Of a stretch of 64,000 nt of DNA, positions 58,178 through 64,000 are shown one piece after another. Numbering within the stretch: the first letter of the stretch is position 1; every line of letters starts with the position of its first letter. The stretch is from Burkholderia sp. OK233 (lineage in GTDB: Bacteria; Pseudomonadota; Gammaproteobacteria; Burkholderiales; Burkholderiaceae): contig NZ_OCSR01000001.1 of NCBI RefSeq assembly GCF_900230185.1, forward strand, positions 2,046,001 through 2,110,000, given 5' to 3'. Under the pieces are notes generated by a model. That model was not told where the DNA came from and made no database searches. It saw nothing but the letters and a program-made list of their open reading frames with translations. The position numbers were made by a program, and so were the translations under genes.

Positions 58178-58989
58178 GCGGCGCTCCCGTCTTGATGCCA
58201 GAACGGCATGCCGACCACCGGCGTGCTCGCGTGCGCGCTTTCGCGCTCGGCCATCGGCCCCGCCAGAAAAGCCTGGCGACCCGCTTCGACACCCAGCGCG
58301 AAGGCGCGCGCCATCGCGTCAGGGTGCGTCGCCTGCGAAACGGCGGTGTTCAACAGCACGCCGTCGAAGCCCCACTCCATCACCTGCGCCGCATGCGACG
58401 GCACCCCGAGGCCAGCGTCGACAATCAGCGGCACGTCGGGCAAGCGCTCGCGCAAGACCCGCAGGCCGTATGGGTTGATCACGCCCTTGCCAGTGCCGAT
58501 CGGCGCGCCCCACGGCATCAGCGCCTCGCAGCCAGCATCGAGCAGGCGACGGCCGATCACCAGATCTTCGGTGCAATACGGCAGCACCTTGAAGCCGTCC
58601 TTGATCAACTGTGCGGCCGCTTCGATCAAACCGACCGGGTCGGGCTGCAGCGTGTAGTCGTCGCCGATCAGTTCGAGCTTGATCCACTCGGTTTCGAAGA
58701 TTTCACGCGCCATGTGCGCGGTCGTCACGGCTTCGCCGACGGTCAGGCAACCGGCGGTATTGGGCAACAGCGGCACGCCGTGGCGCTTGAGCAGGTCAAA
58801 GAAGCCGGCTTCGGCGCCGCCTTCGTTCATCTGCCTGCGCAGCGCGACGGTCACCATACCGGGCCGCGCGGCGTCGATCGAATCGGACAGCGATTGCAGC
58901 GACGGATAGCGCGAGGTGCCGAGCAGCACGCGGCTCGCGAAGGTCTGGCCGTAGAGCGTGAGCGCGTCGGCGGTTTGGGGGGCTGTCAT
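58174..58989 (-). CDS. thiG: Thiazole synthase
   Basis: 271 residues. It condenses deoxyxylulose phosphate, dehydroglycine (from ThiO) and sulfur carried by ThiS into thiazole phosphate. The Lys that forms the imine is in [10 protein letters not shown] near residue 100; other marks are [27 protein letters not shown] and [20 protein letters not shown]. An ATG at 58995 is two codons earlier and also plausible. It is between thiS and thiE. Confidence 0.95.
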   Translation of the reverse strand: MTAPQTADALTLYGQTFASRVLLGTSRYPSLQSLSDSIDAARPGMVTVALRRQMNEGGAEAGFFDLLKRHGVPLLPNTAGCLTVGEAVTTAHMAREIFETEWIKLELIGDDYTLQPDPVGLIEAAAQLIKDGFKVLPYCTEDLVIGRRLLDAGCEALMPWGAPIGTGKGVINPYGLRVLRERLPDVPLIVDAGLGVPSHAAQVMEWGFDGVLLNTAVSQATHPDAMARAFALGVEAGRQAFLAGPMAERESAHASTPVVGMPFWHQDGSAA

Positions 58990-59028
58990 TTGCATAATCC
59001 TGGTCTCCGGCAATGCATGGCGCGGGGC

Positions 59029-59226
59029 TTAACCACCGGCCACGGGTTGCACGACATCGAGCTTGTCGCCCGGCTGCAGCGCGCGCGCCGCATGCTGGGT
59101 GCGTGCGACGAAATCGCCGTTCAGCGCGACCGCGAACGGCGGACGCGCGCCGAACGCGGCGAGCGCATCGGCGACAGTCGCGCCTTCGGGCAACGACAAC
59201 GGCTTCTGATTGATATGAATGTCCAT
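59029..59226 (-). CDS. thiS: Sulfur carrier protein ThiS
   Basis: 65 residues with a ubiquitin-like fold and the C-terminal VAGG, which is adenylated and converted to a thiocarboxylate to supply thiazole sulfur. It begins MDIHINQKPLSLPEGATV. No thiF is seen in the window, so the adenylating enzyme is elsewhere or shared. Between thiO and thiG. Confidence 0.92.
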   Translation of the reverse strand: MDIHINQKPLSLPEGATVADALAAFGARPPFAVALNGDFVARTQHAARALQPGDKLDVVQPVAGG

Positions 59227-59315
59227 GGTGTTCGAATACGGTTCAATCGATTGGGGCAGCGGCGCGGCGCGCGCCTGTTTTGCCTGCGGTTATTTCGCCA
59301 GCAGGCGCGCAACGC

Positions 59316-60446
59316 TCATGCCGGCTCCCGCGTGGAGTCCAGTTGAAACAGCTCGCTCCAGCGCGCGGCACTTCGCCAGTCGGCGAAAGCATCGGCGTCG
59401 CCGATGCGGCCGTCGAGCAGCGCCGCGGCGAAGCGCACGGCTTCGTCGGCGACTTCGGGCACGATCATGTAGCCGTGCCGGTACAGGCCGTTCACGCGCA
59501 ATGTCTGCGCGCCATCCCACAGCAAGGCCGGACGGTGGTCCGGCAAAGTCGGGCGGCACTGCGAATTCAGTTCGAGGATGCGTGCCTCGCCGAAGCCGGG
59601 ATGCACGGAAAACGCCGCGCTCAGCAACTCGAGCGCCGAGCGCACGCTGACCGGCGACATGTCCTCGCCTTCGACCTCGGTCGCGCCGATCACGTAGAGA
59701 TCGTCCTGCTTCGGCGCGATATACAGCGGGTAGCGCGGATGCAACAGGCGCACCGGCCGCGTCAGCTTGATACCCGGCGCATGTACGCGTGCGACTTCGC
59801 CACGAATGCCGCGCAGCGTGGGCAGCACGTGCTTCGCGCCCAGACCGCGGCAGTCGATCGTGACGCGTGCGGGCGGCAGCGCATGATCGTCGACCGGCGT
59901 GTTCCAGTGCGTTTCGACACCGCGCTGGGCGAGGCCCGCGGCGAGCGCGGTCAGTACCTGGCGGTTATCCAACTGGCCTTCGCGCGGCAGCAGCCACCCC
60001 TGGTTGAAGCGGCCCGCCAACGCGGGCTCGGCGGCGCCGACCTGCGCACCGGCCAGCGTCACGAAGCCGCCGTCGAGCAATTCGGCAGGCGCGTTCGAGC
60101 GCACCCGGCGTTCGAACAACGGCGCTTCGGTGCGGTCGGCGTGATGCCATACGACCAGCGTGCCATTGCGCTGGAAGAACACCGGTTCGGGTAATTCGGC
60201 CAGCACCTGCGGCCAGGTGTCGAGCGAACTCGCGCCAAGACGTGTGATCAGCAGTTCAGCACTGGCGGCTTCGGCCAGCGGCGCCAGCATCGCGGCGGCG
60301 ACCCAGGCCGCGGCTTGCGTACCCGCGGCATCACCGCGCTCATAGAGCGCCACGCGATGCCCTTCACCGGCGAGACGCCACGCGACAAGCCGCCCGCACA
60401 GCCCACCGCCGAGCACGGCGAAATCGGGTTGAGCAGAACGATTCAT
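59316..60446 (-). CDS. thiO: Glycine oxidase ThiO
   Basis: 376 residues. FAD-dependent amine oxidase; the nucleotide motif is FAVLGGGLCGRLVAWRLAG near residues 10-28. ThiO oxidises glycine to the imine that ThiG uses. The ATG at 60446 overlaps the stop codon of the short Cys-rich ORF at 60443-60559 (ATGA). An in-frame GTG/ATG three codons upstream is an alternative. First enzyme gene of the TPP-riboswitch-controlled thi operon. Confidence 0.92.
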   Translation of the reverse strand: MNRSAQPDFAVLGGGLCGRLVAWRLAGEGHRVALYERGDAAGTQAAAWVAAAMLAPLAEAASAELLITRLGASSLDTWPQVLAELPEPVFFQRNGTLVVWHHADRTEAPLFERRVRSNAPAELLDGGFVTLAGAQVGAAEPALAGRFNQGWLLPREGQLDNRQVLTALAAGLAQRGVETHWNTPVDDHALPPARVTIDCRGLGAKHVLPTLRGIRGEVARVHAPGIKLTRPVRLLHPRYPLYIAPKQDDLYVIGATEVEGEDMSPVSVRSALELLSAAFSVHPGFGEARILELNSQCRPTLPDHRPALLWDGAQTLRVNGLYRHGYMIVPEVADEAVRFAAALLDGRIGDADAFADWRSAARWSELFQLDSTREPA

Positions 60447-60559
60447 CGCGCGCACTCCGAGTCACAGCGGCAAGCAACACTAAAGCAGTACGGCGCGCCG
60501 ACATAACCGACGAAAGCGCGGTGAAGAGCAAAACACATGTCTGAAGAATAGGCGGTCAT
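60443..60559 (-). CDS. Cys-rich 38-residue leader ORF upstream of thiO
   Basis: ATG at 60559, GGAAAGGACTCG just before it, 38 codons, and a TGA overlapping the thiO ATG by four bases. The peptide has five cysteines (residues 9, 25, 30, 32 and 36), including the cluster CFSVACRCDSEC near its end. It lies between the TPP riboswitch and thiO. I do not recognise it. The arrangement suggests translational coupling or a stalling leader peptide; the Cys codons make a link to sulfur supply worth testing. It may also simply be an open frame that survived by chance. Confidence 0.55.
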   Translation of the reverse strand: MTAYSSDMCFALHRAFVGYVGAPYCFSVACRCDSECAR

Positions 60560-60691
60560 CGAGTCCTTTCCGTACGGCAAAAAAACGCACGTACCCAGGA
60601 CGAAACCGGCGGGTGAGGCCGGCCGGGCAACACGCGCGTCCAATGACGGACGCCGCCCGGCGGGGAATGGAAGACTGGCTGCTTCCGGAAA

Positions 60692-60791
60692 CTTCCCGCG
60701 CCGGTATTACCCGGATCGGGTGCAAAGGGTCTCTCTCAGCCTCGCCGCCGCTGCGTGAAAATCACGCAGCCTGTGGGCAAAGCACCCCTGT
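60692..60791 (-). promoter_or_regulatory. TPP riboswitch (Thi-box)
   Basis: On the minus strand the sequence reads GGGGTGC, a variable stem (GCTGCGTGATTTTCACGCAGC), GGCTGAGAGAGACCCTTTG, then CACCCGATCCGGGTAATACC and GGCGCGGGAAG. These match the conserved CUGAGA, ACCUGAU and GGAUAAURCCRGCGNAGGGA blocks of TPP riboswitches. It controls thiO-thiS-thiG-thiE. A hairpin at about 60624-60667 and a run of seven T near 60580-60586 lie downstream and may form the expression platform. Confidence 0.95.
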
Positions 60792-61160
60792 TTCGTCGAA
60801 GGTCATTAGACCATAAAAGGCGCGGCGCCCGCAAACCAGCGGCCTATGCCGTCGCGCGCCGTTGATCCGTCACTATCTTTCGATTCATCAATACGGCCGA
60901 ATGCAGCGCTCTGGCACAATGCCAGGACCGGATGCCGCCGGCGCGCGGGTGACATGCTTCGCCGCTCGCGCGCCAGCGGCATCGAGGCGGGACCTCTGAG
61001 CGGAAATTAATTTTCACTTAAGGGCTTCGCGCCAGAATCGGACGCTCACCCGGACGTGCGTTCGTCGAGCACGACGCCCGGGGCACGCACCGCAAACCCG
61101 CCGTGGGGCCGGCCCGACTGGGGCCCGCCCGACATGGGCCAGCACTTCACCAGGATGCTC
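60792..61160. other. Divergent promoter region, about 370 bases, nothing assigned
   Basis: Holds the promoter of the thi operon (minus) and of the ABC transporter gene (plus). A frame open from 61056 lacks a ribosome-binding site. AGGA before 61161 is the only clear signal. Confidence 0.5.
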
Positions 61161-62912
61161 ATGACACCGAATACCGCTTCCAGCCCCGCGCTGCCGCCGG
61201 ACGAAAAAGTCTCCGCATGGAGCCTGATCAAACCTTACTGGGTTTCCGAAGAACGAAAAACGGCGTGGGCGCTGCTCATCGCGATCATCGTGATGAATCT
61301 GCTCATCGTGTGGATCAACGTGCGCCTGAACCGCTGGAGCGCCGACTTCTACAACGCGCTGCAAACCAAGAACGTGCACGATTTCCCGCACCTGCTGATG
61401 GTGTTTTCGGGGCTCGCGTTCGGCTTCATCATTCTTGCGGTGTACGGCCGCTATCTAAGGCAGATGCTCGGCTTCCGCTGGCGCCAGTGGCTGACCACGC
61501 GTTATCTCAACGAATGGCTGCACGACAGCGCCTTCTACCGGATCGAACGCGACCGGCTCGCCGACAACCCCGACCAGCGGATCAGCGACGACCTGCAATC
61601 GCTCGCCACCAGCACGCTCTCGCTGACCCTCGATCTGCTGTCCACGGTCGTCACGCTGGTCTCGTTCATGACGATTCTGTGGTCGCTGGCCGGTGCGCTG
61701 ACCGTTTCGCTCGGCGGCATGCCGGTGCAGATTCCGGGTTACATGGTGTGGGCCGCGGCGCTGTACGCGGTAGTCGGCTCAGTGATTATCCAGAAGGTTG
61801 GCCATCCGCTCGTGTCGATCAATTACCAGGCGCAGAAAGTCGAGGCGGATTTCCGTTTCGGCCTGATCCGCCTGCGTGAAAACGCGGAGCAGATCGCCTT
61901 CTACGACGGCATGGAGACTGAGAAGAAGAACACGCACTCGCTATTCGGCCGCATCCGCGACAACTGGTGGCAGGTGATGAAGTACACCAAGCGGCTCACC
62001 TTCGTAACGGCCTTCTACGGCCAGATCGCAATCATCTTTCCGCTGGTGGTCGCCGCGCCCCGCTACTTCGCGGGCGCTTTCACGTTCGGCGTACTGATGC
62101 AGATCTCGAGCGCGTTCGGTACCGTCAGCGATTCGTTTTCGTGGTTCATCAATAGTTACGGCAGCCTCGTTGAATGGCGCGCTACGGTGAACCGGTTGCG
62201 CGAGTTCAAGCGCATCGTGCATGCACCGCGTCTGAAGGAATCGGTCTCGCCCGGTACCGCGCACGGCGGCATCAATCTGCATTTCGTCGACGAAGACAAG
62301 CTCACAACCGAAGGCCTCCAGCTTGCACTGCCGAACGGCAACCCGTTGTCGCGCATCCGCGATATCGCGATCAAGCCGGGTTCACGTTGGCTGGTGCGAG
62401 GTCCGTCCGGCTCCGGCAAGAGCACGCTGATGCGCGCGCTCGCCGGCTTGTGGCCGTTCGGCGACGGCTCGATCGACGCACCGGTCAACGCGCGGATGAT
62501 GTTCATCCCGCAGGTCAGCTACATGCCGATCGGCACGCTGAAAGCCGCACTCACCTATCCGTCCGCTGCAGATACCTACACCGACGAAGAATGCCGCGAA
62601 GCGCTCATCGTCTGCCATCTGTCGGAGTATGCCGACCGGCTGCAGGAATCGGGACACTGGACGCGCATTCTCTCGCCGGGTGAACAACAGCGCCTCGCCG
62701 GCGCCCGTGTGCTGCTGCACAAACCGGACTACCTGTTCCTCGACGAAGCGACCAGCGCGCTCGATTCGGAAAACGAAGCACGCCTCTATCACCTGTTCAC
62801 CGAGCGGCTGCCGCAGGCGGCGATCGTCAGCGTCGCGCATCGCGAATCGCTGGCGGCGTTCCATGGCGAAACGCTCGACGTCGAGCGCTCGGGCGAACCG
62901 ATTGCCGCGTGA
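61161..62912 (+). CDS. YddA/SbmA-type ABC transporter, fused permease and ATPase
   Basis: 583 residues. N-terminal ABC_membrane_2 (SbmA/BacA-like) domain with about six membrane segments (residues 35-330), with the typical FRWRQWLTTRYLNEWL. The C-terminal ATPase has GPSGSGKST at about 414-422, signature LSPGEQQRLAGARVLL at about 504-519, and YLFLDEATSALD. The E. coli relative YddA is of unknown function. ATG at 61161 is preferred with CAGGA five bases before it. It overlaps the next gene by four bases. Confidence 0.9.
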   Translation: MTPNTASSPALPPDEKVSAWSLIKPYWVSEERKTAWALLIAIIVMNLLIVWINVRLNRWSADFYNALQTKNVHDFPHLLMVFSGLAFGFIILAVYGRYLRQMLGFRWRQWLTTRYLNEWLHDSAFYRIERDRLADNPDQRISDDLQSLATSTLSLTLDLLSTVVTLVSFMTILWSLAGALTVSLGGMPVQIPGYMVWAAALYAVVGSVIIQKVGHPLVSINYQAQKVEADFRFGLIRLRENAEQIAFYDGMETEKKNTHSLFGRIRDNWWQVMKYTKRLTFVTAFYGQIAIIFPLVVAAPRYFAGAFTFGVLMQISSAFGTVSDSFSWFINSYGSLVEWRATVNRLREFKRIVHAPRLKESVSPGTAHGGINLHFVDEDKLTTEGLQLALPNGNPLSRIRDIAIKPGSRWLVRGPSGSGKSTLMRALAGLWPFGDGSIDAPVNARMMFIPQVSYMPIGTLKAALTYPSAADTYTDEECREALIVCHLSEYADRLQESGHWTRILSPGEQQRLAGARVLLHKPDYLFLDEATSALDSENEARLYHLFTERLPQAAIVSVAHRESLAAFHGETLDVERSGEPIAA

Positions 62913-63745
62913 ACAGCATGGATCATGCGAGCGACATGAGCAGCACCGGTGACGCGAGCAGCACGATTGGCACGCGCGGCGCCGAGCTCGAGCGGGTCGT
63001 CCTGATCACCGGTGCGGGCTCCGGCATCGGCGCCGCACTGGCCCGGCGCATCGCCGCGCCGCGCAGCGCGTTGATGCTGCACGCACGCGGCGCCGACGAC
63101 GAAGCGCGCCAGCGTCTTGCACAAGTCGCCGCCGATTGCAGCGCGAACGGCGCGCGGTGTGCGACGGTGTTCGGCGATCTGGCCGAACGCGGCGCCGCCG
63201 AACACGTGATTCATCAAACGCTCGCGAGCTTCGGCGCGCTTGATCAGCTGGTAGCAAACGCCGGCCACGCGCAACGGCAAACGCTCAACGCACTCGACGC
63301 GGACGTGTTCAGTGCTACCTTCGCCGCCATGCCGGCCGCGTTCGCCGCGCTCGTCAAACGTGCGACGCCCGCCCTGGAAACCTCGAAGCGAGGTCGCGTG
63401 GTCGCGCTCAGTTCGTTCGTCGCGCATCGCTATCGCGTGGATGCGCCGTTCGCCGCAACGGCTGCGGCGAAAGCGGCGATCGAGTCGCTGGCTAAAACCG
63501 CAGCCGCCGAACTTGCGCCGCATGGCGTGACGGTCAATTGCGTGGCGCCCGGCTATACCCGTAAAGATCGCGGCCCAAGTGCCGATAATGCATCGGTGTG
63601 GACCCGCGCCGCCGAAGCGACGCCGCTCGGTCACGTCGCCGAGCCCGCGGATATCGCCGCGCTGATCGCGTTCCTGCTCTCCGATGAAGCGCGTCACATC
63701 ACCGGCCAGGTGATTCATATCGACGGCGGCCTCACGCTCGGCTAG
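62909..63745 (+). CDS. Short-chain dehydrogenase/reductase family protein, catalytic Tyr missing
   Basis: 278 residues. Cofactor loop VLITGAGSGIGAALA at 31-45, LVANAGHAQ near residue 114, and IDGGLTLG at the end are typical of SDR enzymes. Ser168/Ser169 are in place (VVALSSF). The catalytic YxxxK position reads TAAAK: Thr184 replaces Tyr, with Lys188 kept. The protein may be a non-catalytic or altered SDR. Start is GTG overlapping the ABC transporter stop; an ATG at 62918 is an alternative. Confidence 0.85.
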   Translation: MNSMDHASDMSSTGDASSTIGTRGAELERVVLITGAGSGIGAALARRIAAPRSALMLHARGADDEARQRLAQVAADCSANGARCATVFGDLAERGAAEHVIHQTLASFGALDQLVANAGHAQRQTLNALDADVFSATFAAMPAAFAALVKRATPALETSKRGRVVALSSFVAHRYRVDAPFAATAAAKAAIESLAKTAAAELAPHGVTVNCVAPGYTRKDRGPSADNASVWTRAAEATPLGHVAEPADIAALIAFLLSDEARHITGQVIHIDGGLTLG

Positions 63746-63911
63746 GCAGCGCGCCGCAACATCCGGAAACACGCGAGAAGAGTTCGAAAGCATTTGCGAA
63801 GCGGGCAAGCTGTTCCGCGCTTTGAAAATCCCTTGTAGCAGCGACGATAGTCGTGCGGGCCGTACCACGCGCCGCCCGCCACGCCCCTCACTGCTACTGG
63901 ACTCTCCGCAC

Positions 63912-64000
63912 ATGTCATTCGATCGCCACTTTCATCCTTTGACCCAGCGCGCAGCGCTTGCTCTTGGCGCAGCCCTGCTGCTCACGAGCGCCGCGTACGC
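63912..64000 (+). CDS. Exported protein, 5' end only (partial)
   Basis: Starts MSFDRHFHPLTQRAALALGAALLLTSAAYA, at which point the window ends. This is a Sec signal peptide with a probable cleavage site AYA or shortly after. No ribosome-binding site stands out (GGACTC is about 10 bases upstream). The mature protein is not seen. It lies 166 bases after the SDR gene. Confidence 0.6.
   Translation, partial: MSFDRHFHPLTQRAALALGAALLLTSAAY

Overview
The window reads as part of the main chromosome of a GC-rich beta-proteobacterium of the Burkholderia/Paraburkholderia group. Support comes from gene order and protein sequence: an mlaFEDACB operon with mlaA inside it, running into an ABC exporter pair, ibaG, murA, a long his operon interrupted by marC, and tatABC; hemA-prfA-prmC-grxD-ubiX; petABC-sspA-sspB; and ugpBAEC. 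I could not run a search, so the genus is inferred. I see no insertion sequence, prophage, integrase, rRNA gene or CRISPR array.

Layout. 1-4785: the start of a lipoprotein gene (minus), a 15-unit heptanucleotide repeat, then the ugpBAEC glycerol-3-phosphate importer. 5003-11876: ettA, a DUF748 protein, a HAD hydrolase, aminopeptidase P with a small membrane protein, and an orphan response regulator with Glu at the phospho-acceptor site. 11939-17353: the hemA-prfA-prmC-grxD-ubiX group and a DODA-type dioxygenase. 17503-25899: amino-acid permease, cold-shock gene with a clear promoter and long leader, a YegD-like Hsp70, two MFS transporters, a nitroreductase and a TetR regulator with two operator-like palindromes. 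25985-31284: DUF1415, two methyltransferases, two small proteins and a HI0933-type flavoprotein. 31631-36777 (minus): tRNA-Thr(TGT), sspB, sspA, petCBA (cytochrome bc1) and a NIF3-like protein. 36797-38020: a DegS-like protease. 38115-56979 (minus): tatCBA, HIT, DUF4870, his genes with marC, murA, ibaG, ABC exporter and mla. 57074-60791 (minus): thiE-thiG-thiS-thiO behind a TPP riboswitch. 61161-64000: a YddA/SbmA-type ABC transporter, an SDR protein without its catalytic Tyr, and the start of an exported protein.

How genes work together. The mla genes move phospholipids across the periplasm, next to cell-wall precursor synthesis (murA). The his genes supply eight or nine steps of histidine synthesis; HisG is the short form that needs HisZ, which is not here. 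The Rieske protein carries a twin-arginine signal, so it should depend on the Tat system encoded about 3 kb away. ThiO, ThiS, ThiG and ThiE make thiazole phosphate and join it to HMP-PP under TPP control.

Most of the window is housekeeping DNA. The points I find most worth a second look are: a 38-codon cysteine-rich ORF with a Shine-Dalgarno sequence between the TPP riboswitch and thiO, whose stop codon overlaps the thiO start; a dispersed palindromic repeat that supplies the last codons and stop of mlaB and recurs in the leader of the amino-acid permease; a second dispersed element (21 identical bases in a shared 42-base frame) with one copy inside a coding sequence; the heptad repeat between two divergent genes; and two enzymes or regulators lacking canonical key residues.
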